A stretch of 64,000 nucleotides of DNA, taken from NCBI GenBank assembly GCA_024399135.1, contig JAKSHY010000001.1:1-64000 (forward strand), read 5' to 3'. Origin of the DNA: Lachnospiraceae bacterium (lineage in GTDB: Bacteria > Bacillota > Clostridia > Lachnospirales > Lachnospiraceae). A model generated the notes under the pieces. That model had not been told where the DNA came from, made no database searches, and saw only the letters and a list, made by a program, of their open reading frames with translations. Position numbers and translations under genes: made by a program. Of the stretch, positions 35,475 to 44,871 are shown piece by piece (position 1 is the stretch's first letter; each line of letters opens with the position of its first letter).

Positions 35475-36152
35475 ATGAATAATTTTGATATATCTTTGTT
35501 AGAGCAAAAGATAGGATATGAATTTAAGGATAAGGATTTAGTGAAGCTTGCACTTACCCATAGTTCATATGCTAACGAGATGAAAATAAATAAGTATGGA
35601 AATTATGAAAGACTGGAATTTTTAGGAGATGCTGTTTTGGAGCTCATGAGTTCTTTGTTCTTTTATAATGCTTATCCTGATAAGAATGAAGGAGAGCTTA
35701 CAAGACTTAGATCTTCGATGGTATGTGAACCTGCATTAGCATATTGTGCAAGAGAGTTTGATCTTCAGAAATTTATCCTCTTAGGAAAAGGTGAAGAAAG
35801 TACTAAAGGACGAGAGAGAGATTCTATTATCTCCGATGTCTTCGAAGCGTTACTGGGTGCTATGTATTTAGATGGTGGTTTTAGCGTGGCGCAGGAGTTC
35901 GTACTTTCGCATGTTATGAAGGATCTTGAAAATAAACAGTTATTTTACGATGCTAAAACTATTCTTCAGGAAAGAGTGCAGCAGGATGGAAAGACGCTTT
36001 CGTATGAACTGGTTAAAGAAGAAGGTCCAGATCATGATAAGCTATTTACTATAAATGCCCTAATTGATAATACTGTTATGGGCACAGGTGTTGGAAAATC
36101 TAAAAAGAGTGCCGAACAACAGGCGGCATATCAGATATTAACTAAGAAGTGA
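35475..36152 (+). CDS. rnc: Ribonuclease III
   Basis: RNase III (225 aa) cleaves double-stranded RNA, including rRNA precursors. The catalytic signature YERLEFLGDAVLEL (about 41-54) and the second acidic site DVFEALLGAMYLDGG (about 118-132) are intact. A double-stranded RNA binding domain fills about 150-225, ending with GTGVGKSKKSAEQQAA. It is placed between acpP and smc, the usual Firmicute order. Confidence 0.97.
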   Translation: MNNFDISLLEQKIGYEFKDKDLVKLALTHSSYANEMKINKYGNYERLEFLGDAVLELMSSLFFYNAYPDKNEGELTRLRSSMVCEPALAYCAREFDLQKFILLGKGEESTKGRERDSIISDVFEALLGAMYLDGGFSVAQEFVLSHVMKDLENKQLFYDAKTILQERVQQDGKTLSYELVKEEGPDHDKLFTINALIDNTVMGTGVGKSKKSAEQQAAYQILTKK

Positions 36153-36161
36153 TGGTGAACT

Positions 36162-39100
36162 ATGTATCTAAAATCCATAGAAATACACGGATTTAAATCC
36201 TTTGCTAATAAAATAGTTTTTCAATTTCATAATGGAATTACAGGTATCGTAGGCCCTAATGGTTCTGGTAAATCGAATGTTGCAGATGCTGTCAGATGGG
36301 TTCTTGGTGAACAAAGAATCAAGCAGCTTCGTGGAGCATCAATGCAGGATGTTATTTTCTCTGGTACTGAACTTAGAAAGCCTCAGGGATATGCATATGT
36401 AGCTATAACTTTAGATAATTCAGATCATGAATTAGCTACTGATTTTAATGAAGTAACTGTTGCTAGAAGAATATATCGCTCTGGTGAGAGTGAATATATG
36501 TTAAATGGTACACCATGCAGATTAAAGGATGTTAATGAATTATTCTATGATACTGGTATAGGAAAAGAAGGATATTCTATTATCGGACAGGGTCAGATTG
36601 ATAAGATTCTTTCTGGTAAACCTGAAGAAAGAAGAGAATTATTCGATGAAGCTGCAGGTATAGTTAAATTTAAGAAAAGAAAAGCTGCTGCGGTTAAAAA
36701 GCTTGAAGATGAAGCTAATAACCTTGTTCGTATTACTGATATTTTAACTGAACTTGAAAAGCAGGTTGGACCATTAGAAAAGCAATCTGAGAAAGCTAAG
36801 GTTTATCTTAAGAAAAAAGAAGAGCTTAAGAGTCTTGATGTTAATATGTTCCTTTTGGAAAATCAGGATTTAGAGGATAAGCTTACAAAGACAGAAGAAA
36901 ATCTTAAGATAGCAACAGAAGATTTCGAGAATACAACTGCTTCTTATGAATCTATTAAAGAAGAATATGATAGAATGCAGCAGGAAATTGAAAATCTTGA
37001 TGCATCAATTAATGAAAAACGCTCTGAACTTTCTAATACTAATGTTTTAAGAGGAAAGCTTGAGGGTGAAATTAATGTACTTAAAGAGCAGATTAATTCA
37101 GCTAAAAATAATGAAGAACATTTTAACCAGAGAGTTAAATCTATTTCTTTAGAAATCGAAGAAAGAAATGCACAAAGAGAAGAACTAGTAAAAGATAAGA
37201 GTGTTGTTGACGATGCCGTTAATAAAATAGAAAGCGAGCGTAGTGATGCCAAGGCTACACTCGAAGCGGTTCAAAACAAGATAGAAGAATTAAACAATAA
37301 TATTGAGAGTGGAAAAAATACAATTATTGATACTCTTAATTCAAGAGCTAATATTAAGTCTAAACTATCAAGATTAGATTCTATGACTGAAAGTATTAAT
37401 ATACGAAAGTCAGAATTAACCTCACGTCTTCTTAGAATTAAATCTGATGAAGCTAAACAGGTTGAAGCTATGAAGAGCCTGGAAGAGGAATTTAATAGAA
37501 TTGGCGAGGAAATTCTCAAATTAAAGGACTCGCAGGATAAAAAGGAAGACGAATTAGCTCATGTAAGAGAAGAGCTTGCTAAAAAGGATGAGTTATCAAG
37601 AACACTTCAGGTTAAATATCATCAGGCGAAGTCTAAGTTAGAGGCACTTTCTAATCTAACTGAACGTTATGAAGGTTATGGTGGTTCAGTTAAGGCTGTA
37701 ATGGAAAGAAAGGATGACGAGAAAGGTATTATCGGTGTTGTTGCTGATATTATTAAAGTTGATCCTAAATATGAAACAGCTATTGAGACTGCTCTTGGTG
37801 GTAATATTCAAAATATCGTAACAGATGATGAAGAGACAGCAAAGAAGATGATTGCTTATTTGAAACAGCATAAGGCTGGTAGAGCAACCTTCCTTCCACT
37901 TACATCAATAACTAACCCACAGGAATTTAAGAATCCTGAAGCTCTTAAAGAAAAGGGCGTTATTGGTATGGCTGATGAACTTGTAAACACTGATAAAAAG
38001 TATAAAGATGTTGCTAAGTCTATGCTTGGCAGAATTGTTGTCGTTGATAATGTTGATAATGCTGTTAAGATTGCCAGAAAGTTCGAATATGGAATCAGAA
38101 TGGTTACCTTGGAAGGAGAGCTTTTAGTTCCTGGTGGTGCTATTTCTGGTGGAACCTTTAAGAATAGCTCTAACCTTTTATCAAGAAGAAGAGAAATGGA
38201 CGAACTTGAGGAAAAGGTTAAGTCATACAAGAAAGAAATGGATGATCTTCTTGAGGCTATAGAGAATACTAAGAAAACAAGAAGTGCTCTTAGGCTTGAA
38301 ATTGAAGAAATTAAGACATTAGAACAAAGAAAACTTCTTGAGCAAAATACGGCAAGACTTAATGTTGAAAAGGCTGAAGAAAGAAAGAACGAAGCTTCTG
38401 AGGGTTCTTTGGAACTTAAAAATGAAGAGCGTGAGATCGAAGAACAGATTAAAGATATTCAGGAAAACAAGGAAAAGATTAATAATGAATTAGTTGAATC
38501 CGAGAATCTTGAAAAGAATGTCGAAAAACAAATTGAGGAATTCCAAAAAGAATTAGATATAAAGCGCGATGAAGAGACTGTTCATTTAGCTAAGGTGTCT
38601 GAATGGGATGTAGAAGCTCAGAAGATGCTTCAACAGCAGGGATTCCATCAACAGAACTTAGATCGTATTGATGCTGAAATTGCTAAATTTGATGCAGAAT
38701 TGAATGAAGTTAAGGAATCACTGGCTACATCATTAAGTGATGTTGAATTCAAGGAACAGAGCATTAAAGAAATCGAGGAGACGATTAAAGCTTCTCATAC
38801 AACACAGTCTGATACAGAAATTAGTCTTAATAAAGATACAGAAAAGAAAGAAGAGCTTATGACTAAGCAGAAGTCTTTCTTTAAAGACAGAGAAGCTATG
38901 AGTGAAAAGCTTTCAAGTCTTGATAAAGAAGTATATAGACTTAATAATCAGAAGGAAAGATATGAGGAAAGTATTTCTTCCAGAATTTCCTATATGTTCG
39001 AAGAATACGAAATTACATTAGTTGATGCTGCTTTATTAAGAGATGATAATATGACAGACCTTTCGTTTATGAAGAGGGAATCATCAAGATTGAAGGGTGA

Positions 39101-39722
39101 AATAAAGGCTCTTGGCGATGTTAACGTTAATGCTATTGAAGACTATAAGAACGTGATGGAACGTTTTACATTCTTAAAGACTCAGCATGATGATTTAGTT
39201 GAAGCCAAGAAAACTCTTGAGAATATTATTACTGAGCTTGATACTGCAATGCGTAAGCAGTTTGGAGACAAATTTAAAGAAATTGAGAAGGAATTCAATA
39301 AAGTATTTAAAGAACTGTTTGGTGGTGGTACTGGATCTTTAGAACTGATGGAGGATGAAGATATTTTAGAGGCTGGTATCAGGATTATAGCTCAGCCACC
39401 AGGAAAGAAGCTTGGTAATATGATGCAGCTTTCAGGTGGAGAGAAGGCACTTACTGCTATTGCGCTGTTGTTTGCAATTCAGAATCTTAAGCCATCGCCA
39501 TTCTGTTTATTAGATGAGATCGAAGCCGCTCTTGATGAATCAAATGTTGTACGTTTTGCTTCATATCTTCATAAACTTACCAAGAATACTCAGTTTATTG
39601 TAATTACACATAGACGAGGAACAATGGAACAGGCGGACAGATTATATGGTATTACCATGCAGGAGAAGGGTGTATCAGCACTCGTATCTGTTAATCTTAT
39701 TGATGAGGAGCTTGATGATTAA
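36162..39722 (+). CDS. smc: Chromosome segregation protein SMC
   Basis: SMC (1186 aa) is the coiled-coil ATPase of bacterial condensin. Walker A GPNGSGKSN lies at about 32-40, long coiled coils at about 165-500 and 680-1020, the hinge at about 510-665 (GYGGSVKAVMERKDD, GGAISGGTFKNSS), the ABC signature LSGGEKALTAIALLFA at about 1093, and Walker B FCLLDEIEAALD near 1119. Length and order are normal. No scpA or scpB is nearby. It overlaps ftsY by one base (TAATG). Confidence 0.98.
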   Translation: MYLKSIEIHGFKSFANKIVFQFHNGITGIVGPNGSGKSNVADAVRWVLGEQRIKQLRGASMQDVIFSGTELRKPQGYAYVAITLDNSDHELATDFNEVTVARRIYRSGESEYMLNGTPCRLKDVNELFYDTGIGKEGYSIIGQGQIDKILSGKPEERRELFDEAAGIVKFKKRKAAAVKKLEDEANNLVRITDILTELEKQVGPLEKQSEKAKVYLKKKEELKSLDVNMFLLENQDLEDKLTKTEENLKIATEDFENTTASYESIKEEYDRMQQEIENLDASINEKRSELSNTNVLRGKLEGEINVLKEQINSAKNNEEHFNQRVKSISLEIEERNAQREELVKDKSVVDDAVNKIESERSDAKATLEAVQNKIEELNNNIESGKNTIIDTLNSRANIKSKLSRLDSMTESINIRKSELTSRLLRIKSDEAKQVEAMKSLEEEFNRIGEEILKLKDSQDKKEDELAHVREELAKKDELSRTLQVKYHQAKSKLEALSNLTERYEGYGGSVKAVMERKDDEKGIIGVVADIIKVDPKYETAIETALGGNIQNIVTDDEETAKKMIAYLKQHKAGRATFLPLTSITNPQEFKNPEALKEKGVIGMADELVNTDKKYKDVAKSMLGRIVVVDNVDNAVKIARKFEYGIRMVTLEGELLVPGGAISGGTFKNSSNLLSRRREMDELEEKVKSYKKEMDDLLEAIENTKKTRSALRLEIEEIKTLEQRKLLEQNTARLNVEKAEERKNEASEGSLELKNEEREIEEQIKDIQENKEKINNELVESENLEKNVEKQIEEFQKELDIKRDEETVHLAKVSEWDVEAQKMLQQQGFHQQNLDRIDAEIAKFDAELNEVKESLATSLSDVEFKEQSIKEIEETIKASHTTQSDTEISLNKDTEKKEELMTKQKSFFKDREAMSEKLSSLDKEVYRLNNQKERYEESISSRISYMFEEYEITLVDAALLRDDNMTDLSFMKRESSRLKGEIKALGDVNVNAIEDYKNVMERFTFLKTQHDDLVEAKKTLENIITELDTAMRKQFGDKFKEIEKEFNKVFKELFGGGTGSLELMEDEDILEAGIRIIAQPPGKKLGNMMQLSGGEKALTAIALLFAIQNLKPSPFCLLDEIEAALDESNVVRFASYLHKLTKNTQFIVITHRRGTMEQADRLYGITMQEKGVSALVSVNLIDEELDD

Positions 39723-40579
39723 TGGCAGGTTTTTTTAGCAGATTATTTTCGGGATTTAGTGAAATAGATGAAGATTTTTATGAAGAGATCTTTGAAACTT
39801 TAGTTGTTGGAGATACAGGAGTCAGAACCTCTGAAGAGATAGTTGAAAAACTAAAGGATCAGGTTAAAGAAAATAAGATTAAAAATCCTGAAGATTGTAA
39901 AGAATATTTAAAGAAAAACATGAAGGAACTGATGAAGGTTCCGGATGATGCTTATGAGTTCGAAAAAGTTCGTTCTGTTGTTTTCGTAATTGGTGTAAAT
40001 GGAGTTGGAAAAACAACTACAATAGGTAAGCTTGCCAGTATTTATAAAAGCCAGGGAAAGAAAGTTTTGATTGCTGCGGCAGATACCTTCAGAGCAGCCG
40101 CAGGCGAACAACTTGAGGAGTGGGCTAAAAGAGCAGGCGTTGAAATGATAGGAGGAAAAGAAGGACAAGATCCTTCTTCAGTTCTCTTCGATGCCATTTC
40201 TTCTGCCAAAGCAAAACAGGTTGACGTCCTTTTGGTTGATACAGCAGGAAGACTTCATAATAAGAAAAATTTAATGGATGAATTGGAAAAGATGAATAGA
40301 TTAATTAATTCATATTATCCAATGATTCATAGAGAAAATCTCGTAGTTTTAGATGGTACAACAGGACAGAATGCATTGGCACAGGCAAGAGAGTTCAGTC
40401 AGGTTGCACGTCTTACAGGCTTTATTTTAACTAAGATGGATGGAACGGCGAAAGGTGGAATTGCTGTTGCTATTCAGTCTGAGATTGGTATCCCTGTAAA
40501 ATTTATTGGTGTAGGTGAAAAGGTTTCTGATCTTAAAAGATTTGATCCTGATTCTTATATTGAAGGATTATTTGCATAA
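39722..40579 (+). CDS. ftsY: Signal recognition particle receptor FtsY
   Basis: FtsY (285 aa) is the membrane-associated SRP receptor GTPase that delivers nascent membrane proteins to the translocon. The NG domain is complete: G1 GVNGVGKTTTIGKLA (about 91), DTFRAAAGEQL, G3 DTAGRLHNKKNLMDEL and G4 TKMDGTAKGG. The acidic A domain of enterobacterial FtsY is absent, so this is the short Gram-positive form. It is translationally coupled to smc. Confidence 0.97.
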   Translation: MAGFFSRLFSGFSEIDEDFYEEIFETLVVGDTGVRTSEEIVEKLKDQVKENKIKNPEDCKEYLKKNMKELMKVPDDAYEFEKVRSVVFVIGVNGVGKTTTIGKLASIYKSQGKKVLIAAADTFRAAAGEQLEEWAKRAGVEMIGGKEGQDPSSVLFDAISSAKAKQVDVLLVDTAGRLHNKKNLMDELEKMNRLINSYYPMIHRENLVVLDGTTGQNALAQAREFSQVARLTGFILTKMDGTAKGGIAVAIQSEIGIPVKFIGVGEKVSDLKRFDPDSYIEGLFA

Positions 40580-40600
40580 GTATATATTCGAGGTAATTCA

Positions 40601-41824
40601 ATGAAAAAAGAAATGCTTACGCTGGAAGCTTTTGAAGAAGCTTCTGAAGCTGTAAAAAAAGTAACATTAGAGACAAAATTGATTTTTTCTGATTTTTATT
40701 CAAATCAGACAGGCAATAAGGTATATTTTAAGCCTGAAAATATGCAGTTTACTGGTGCATACAAGCTTAGAGGTGCATATTATAAGATTAGTACATTAAC
40801 AGAGGAAGAAAGAGAACGTGGTTTGATTACTGCATCCGCAGGAAATCATGCTCAGGGTGTTGCATACGCTGCCAGAAGTTTTGGAGCCAAGGCTGTTATT
40901 GTAATGCCTACAACTACTCCATTGATTAAAGTAAATCGTACCAAGAGCTTTGGGGCAGAGGTAGTTCTTTATGGTGATGTATATGATGATGCATGTGCTA
41001 AAGCATTAGAACTTGCAAAAGAAAATGGTTATACTTTTATTCATCCATTTGATGATCTTGCTGTTGCTACAGGTCAGGGTACTATCGCAATGGAGATATT
41101 TAAAGAACTTCCTTTAGTTGACTATATCCTAGTGCCAATTGGTGGAGGTGGTCTTGCTACAGGTGTTTCAACCCTTGCCAAACTTCTTAATCCTAATATT
41201 AAGGTTATTGGTGTAGAACCTCTTAATGCTAACTGTATGCAAGAATCAATCAAAGAAAATAAAGTAGTAACACTTGAAAAGGTTAATACTATTGCGGATG
41301 GTACAGCAGTTAAAACTCCAGGAGAAAAGATTTTCCCATATATAGTTAAAAATCTTGATGGAATTATTACTGTTTCAGATGAAGAATTAGTTGTTTCTTT
41401 CCTTGATATGGTTGAGAACCATAAGATGGTTGTTGAAAATTCTGGTTTGCTGACAGTGGCTGCTTTAAAGAAATTAGATGTTAAGAACAAGAAAATTGTA
41501 TCCATATTAAGTGGTGGAAATATGGATGTTATTACAATGTCATCAGTTGTTCAGCAGGGTCTTATTATGAGAGACAGAATCTTTACAGTTTCTGTACTTC
41601 TTCCAGATAAGCCAGGTATGCTTAGTAAGGTTTCTGATGTTATTGCGAAGCTTAATGGTAATGTTATTAAATTAGAGCATAATCAGTTTGTTTCTATAAA
41701 TAGAAATTCTGCGGTTGAGCTTAGAATTACATTGGAAGCTTTCGGAACTGAACATAAGAATGAAATCATGAAGAAACTTGATGAAGAAGGCTATAAGCCA
41801 AAGCTTGTTAGGACGAATATTTAA
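40601..41824 (+). CDS. ilvA: Threonine ammonia-lyase with ACT domain
   Basis: The enzyme (407 aa) is a fold-type II PLP protein that deaminates threonine to 2-oxobutanoate. The PLP lysine is in TGAYKLRGAYYKI (about residue 53), the phosphate-binding loop is PIGGGGLATG, and ASAGNHAQGVA is characteristic. A single C-terminal ACT domain (about 325-407; FTVSVLLPDKPGMLSKVSDVI) is the arrangement of the shorter, often catabolic-type enzyme (also named tdcB), so the biosynthetic name is a best guess. It starts after CGAGGT and shares one base with the following lysozyme gene. Confidence 0.9.
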   Translation: MKKEMLTLEAFEEASEAVKKVTLETKLIFSDFYSNQTGNKVYFKPENMQFTGAYKLRGAYYKISTLTEEERERGLITASAGNHAQGVAYAARSFGAKAVIVMPTTTPLIKVNRTKSFGAEVVLYGDVYDDACAKALELAKENGYTFIHPFDDLAVATGQGTIAMEIFKELPLVDYILVPIGGGGLATGVSTLAKLLNPNIKVIGVEPLNANCMQESIKENKVVTLEKVNTIADGTAVKTPGEKIFPYIVKNLDGIITVSDEELVVSFLDMVENHKMVVENSGLLTVAALKKLDVKNKKIVSILSGGNMDVITMSSVVQQGLIMRDRIFTVSVLLPDKPGMLSKVSDVIAKLNGNVIKLEHNQFVSINRNSAVELRITLEAFGTEHKNEIMKKLDEEGYKPKLVRTNI

Positions 41825-42891
41825 TGGCTAATAGAAAGAAAAAAAGACGTTCTGGATTACTTGCTAATATCGCATTTAGCATTATTACAGTGATATCACT
41901 TACTGCATTAATTGTTGTTTTGTTAACAAATATCAGGATGAGTGATGAGATAAATATATATAAATCCAGAACTGAAGAGTTAAATGAATACAAAAATACA
42001 CATCTGTATACTGAAAAGGATTTAGAAAGCCAGGCTGAGAAAATAAGAGAAGAAGAGAATCTCAGAGAAAAAAATCTTTTGCTTGAACAAATCAAGGAAA
42101 CTATGGATAATGGCTATTCAGCATACTATATGTTAAGAGCGATTTTTCCTGATCAGGTTGTTGTATTTTCTGATGATGGTTATAATTTCTATCCAATATC
42201 TGATGAGATTGGAAAGAATAATTATGTCACAGAGAATTTTATACAGGATGAAGAGACAGAAGAAATTACCTATGTGGATGATAATAAAAACATATTATCT
42301 AAAAAAGGTATAGATGTATCATCGTTTAATGGTGAAATTGATTGGAATAAAGTCGCAAAAAGTGATGTTGATTTTGCATATATTAGATGTGGATTAAGAG
42401 GCTCTACAGAAGGAAAGCTTATGCTTGATTCTACATTTGAGACTAATATAAAAGAAGCATCTAAAACCAATATTCCAATTGGAGTTTATTTCTTTACCCA
42501 GGCTGTTAATGAAAATGAAGCCGATGAGGAAGCAAAATTCTTAATTGAACAGATTAAAGATTATAAAATAGATTATCCGATTGCCCTTGATATAGAGAAT
42601 CTTGAGGGAAGAACAGAAGGCCTTTCGAAGGAACAACGTACTAAAAATGCAATAGTCTTTTTAAGCGAGCTCGAAGCGGAAGGATATAAGACGATTATTT
42701 ATGGTAATTTGAATTCATTGTTTAATATGCTTAATCTGGAAGATTTGGAGGCATATGATAAGTGGTTTGCATACTATAATTATCCTGTTTATAATCCATA
42801 TAATTATTCAATCTGGCAATATACCAGTAAGGGTGAAATTGATGGAATTAAAGGAAATGTGGACATTAATGTATGCATGAAGAATTATTAA
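41824..42891 (+). CDS. Membrane-anchored GH25 family lysozyme
   Basis: The product (355 aa) has a basic start, one helix (about 14-38), a coiled linker (about 45-110), and a glycoside hydrolase family 25 domain (about 160-355). The catalytic acidic residues are visible in KGIDVSSFNG (about 161-170) and ALDIEN (about 256-261). Further family blocks are VDFAYIRCGLRG, IPIGVYFFTQAVNENEA and the closing SIWQYTSKGEIDGI. It should cleave the peptidoglycan glycan strand close to the membrane, for growth or division and not as a secreted toxin. It is translationally coupled to the threonine ammonia-lyase gene, with no evident functional link. Confidence 0.9.
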   Translation: MANRKKKRRSGLLANIAFSIITVISLTALIVVLLTNIRMSDEINIYKSRTEELNEYKNTHLYTEKDLESQAEKIREEENLREKNLLLEQIKETMDNGYSAYYMLRAIFPDQVVVFSDDGYNFYPISDEIGKNNYVTENFIQDEETEEITYVDDNKNILSKKGIDVSSFNGEIDWNKVAKSDVDFAYIRCGLRGSTEGKLMLDSTFETNIKEASKTNIPIGVYFFTQAVNENEADEEAKFLIEQIKDYKIDYPIALDIENLEGRTEGLSKEQRTKNAIVFLSELEAEGYKTIIYGNLNSLFNMLNLEDLEAYDKWFAYYNYPVYNPYNYSIWQYTSKGEIDGIKGNVDINVCMKNY

Positions 42892-42898
42892 AATATAC

Positions 42899-42927
42899 TT
42901 GCAAAACATTAAGACTTATGATAAATT
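42899..42927 (+). promoter_or_regulatory. Candidate promoter of rplS
   Basis: TTGCAA (42899-42904) and TAAATT (42922-42927) are 17 bp apart and 88 nt before the rplS ATG, leaving a long leader. Confidence 0.45.
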
Positions 42928-42931
42928 ACTA

Positions 42932-42978
42932 ATGTTGTCTAAAAACTTGGTGGTCCTCTGGTTTTTACGTATGAACAT
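42932..42978 (+). promoter_or_regulatory. Structured leader of rplS (possible L19 autoregulatory element)
   Basis: The 5' leader contains two nested helices: ATGTT (42932-42936) with AACAT (42974-42978), and AAAAAC (42941-42946) with GTTTTT (42961-42966), enclosing a 14-nt apical part that contains GG...CC. Firmicutes are known to have an L19 leader that is thought to bind the protein. I infer that this is its counterpart; I cannot check the consensus. Confidence 0.45.
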
Positions 42979-43014
42979 CTGTTTTTAAATAGAAGAATAA
43001 AAAGGAGAAACAAA

Positions 43015-43359
43015 ATGAGTGATATTATTAGAGAAATCGAAAATGAAGCACTTAAAGAGGTTGCTGAGTTTAATGTAGGTGATACTGTTAAGGTACACGG
43101 TATGATTAAAGAAGGTAACCGTGAAAGAGTACAGATTTTCGAAGGAACAGTTCTTAAGAGACAGGGAACAGGTGCTAGAGAAACATTTACAGTAAGAAAG
43201 ACTTCAAACGGTGTTGGTGTTGAGAAGACATGGCCTGTATATTCTCCATTAGTTGAGAAGATTGAAGTAGTTCGTAAGGGTAAAGTTCGTCGTGCTAAGT
43301 TAAACTACTTAAGAGAGCGTGTTGGTAAGGCTGCTAAGGTTAAAGAAGCTGGTAGATAA
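43015..43359 (+). CDS. rplS: 50S ribosomal protein L19
   Basis: L19 (114 aa) lies at the 30S-50S interface. The blocks [42 protein letters not shown] and [13 protein letters not shown]-like [12 protein letters not shown] with the basic tail [19 protein letters not shown] are typical. AAGGAGA precedes the ATG. The gene is followed by a strong terminator, yet the downstream genes are the usual rplS neighbours. Confidence 0.97.
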   Translation: MSDIIREIENEALKEVAEFNVGDTVKVHGMIKEGNRERVQIFEGTVLKRQGTGARETFTVRKTSNGVGVEKTWPVYSPLVEKIEVVRKGKVRRAKLNYLRERVGKAAKVKEAGR

Positions 43360-43376
43360 TTAATGTAGTTGATTAA

Positions 43377-43408
43377 GGCAATTGCTTAGTGGCAATTGCC
43401 TTTCTTTT
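43377..43408 (+). terminator. Intrinsic terminator of rplS
   Basis: GGCAATTGC (43377-43385) pairs with GCAATTGCC (43392-43400), extended by AA/TT, followed by TTTCTTTT. Confidence 0.9.
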
Positions 43409-43422
43409 ATTATGGGTGATAT

Positions 43423-44007
43423 ATGGCCAGAAAGAATAGCGGACTATCCTTTGTTAGTAGGAAAAAGGTTGTATCTAAAGATCTTGTTGGTGAAATACTA
43501 AGTACGATTTTCTTTTGCTTTGCTGCAGTATTGTTTGGAGTCGTATTAGTTGTAGCCTTTGGACTTAGAACTTCAGTAATAGGGTCGTCCATGATGCCAG
43601 AATTAAATAATGGACAGGAAGTATTAATTGACAGATTCGCATTTAAAATGCTTAATCCTTCAAGATATGATGTTGTATGCTTTTATCCTAAAGGAAATGA
43701 AAATTCCCATATGTATATTAAACGGGTTATAGGTCTTCCTTCTGAAACTATTCAGATTAAGGATGGATATGTATATGTTGATGGAATTAGACTTCTTGAT
43801 GATGAACATGAAAAAATATGGGAACCCGGTCTTGCTGAAGCAGAATTCAAACTTGGTGAGGGCGAGTATTTTGTACTAGGCGATAACAGAAATAATTCTG
43901 AGGACAGTAGAAATGGTAACATTGGTGCTGTTAGTAAAGATACGATGGTTGGTAAAGTGTGGTATAAGTTTTCAAAGGATGATAATTCTTTTGGATTCGT
44001 AGAATAG
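43423..44007 (+). CDS. lepB: Signal peptidase I (first copy)
   Basis: The product (194 aa) is a type I signal peptidase with one N-terminal helix (about 27-50). The nucleophile Ser is in GSSMMPEL (about 59), the general base Lys in YIKRVIGLPSE (about 105), and the FVLGDNRNNSEDSR box is near 150. It should cleave exported preproteins on the outer face of the membrane. It lies between rplS and rbgA, 7 nt from the latter. A second copy follows rbgA, and the two differ clearly, so they may have different substrates. Confidence 0.94.
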   Translation: MARKNSGLSFVSRKKVVSKDLVGEILSTIFFCFAAVLFGVVLVVAFGLRTSVIGSSMMPELNNGQEVLIDRFAFKMLNPSRYDVVCFYPKGNENSHMYIKRVIGLPSETIQIKDGYVYVDGIRLLDDEHEKIWEPGLAEAEFKLGEGEYFVLGDNRNNSEDSRNGNIGAVSKDTMVGKVWYKFSKDDNSFGFVE

Positions 44008-44014
44008 GAAGTAT

Positions 44015-44866
44015 ATGAATTATCAGTGGTATCCTGGACATATGACGAAAGCAGTTCGTCAGATGCAGGAAGATGTTAAGTTAATAGATCTTATTATAGA
44101 ACTTGTAGATGCTAGAGTTCCGTATAGCTCTAAGAATCCGGATATTGATGAAATTGGTAAGAATAAATCAAGAGTGATTCTTCTCAATAAATCAGATTTG
44201 GCTGATTCAGGTGAAAATCAAAAATGGAAGAATTATTATTCATCGTTAGGTTATAAGGTTTTAGAAATTGATGCAAGGAATAAGGCTTCGCTAAAGGGCA
44301 TTATTAATATTGTTAAAGAAGCCTGTAAAGAAAAAATAGAAAGAGATAAAAAGCGTGGAATTATGAACCGACCAATAAGGGCCATGGTTGTTGGTATTCC
44401 TAATGTAGGAAAGTCTACTTTCATTAATTCATTTGCATCAAAGGCATGTACTAAAACAGGTAATAAGCCTGGAGTTACTAAAGGCAAGCAGTGGATAAGG
44501 CTTAGTAAAGAATTAGAGCTTTTGGATACCCCAGGAATTTTGTGGCCTAAATTTGAAAATAATACAGTTGGCGAAAGACTTGCACTTATTGGTTCAATAA
44601 ATGATGATATTATAGACAAGAATGAACTTTCGTTGGCTATGATTGATTTTCTTGTTTCAAAATATAGTAATTCACTTTATGACAGATATAATATAGAATA
44701 TAAAGGTGAAAAAAGTATAGAAATACTGGAACAGATTGCTGCAAAAAGAGGTTGTTTAATAAAAGGTGGCGAAATAGATTACCTAAAAGCGTCAACTCTA
44801 TTGATTGATGATTTTAGAACAGGTAAACTGGGTCGTATTACATTAGACAGTGTTCAGGAGATTTAG
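44015..44866 (+). CDS. rbgA: Ribosome biogenesis GTPase RbgA (YlqF)
   Basis: RbgA (283 aa) acts late in 50S subunit assembly. The GTPase motifs are in circularly permuted order: G4 LLNKSDL (about 60), G5-like DARNK (about 88), G1 GIPNVGKSTF (about 127), G2 near GVTKGKQW and G3 DTPGI (about 172). The C-terminal ANTAR-like RNA-binding region follows. The start NYQWYPGHMTKA is diagnostic. It is placed among rplS, lepB and rnhB as in Bacillus subtilis. Confidence 0.96.
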   Translation: MNYQWYPGHMTKAVRQMQEDVKLIDLIIELVDARVPYSSKNPDIDEIGKNKSRVILLNKSDLADSGENQKWKNYYSSLGYKVLEIDARNKASLKGIINIVKEACKEKIERDKKRGIMNRPIRAMVVGIPNVGKSTFINSFASKACTKTGNKPGVTKGKQWIRLSKELELLDTPGILWPKFENNTVGERLALIGSINDDIIDKNELSLAMIDFLVSKYSNSLYDRYNIEYKGEKSIEILEQIAAKRGCLIKGGEIDYLKASTLLIDDFRTGKLGRITLDSVQEI

Positions 44867-44871
44867 CACAG

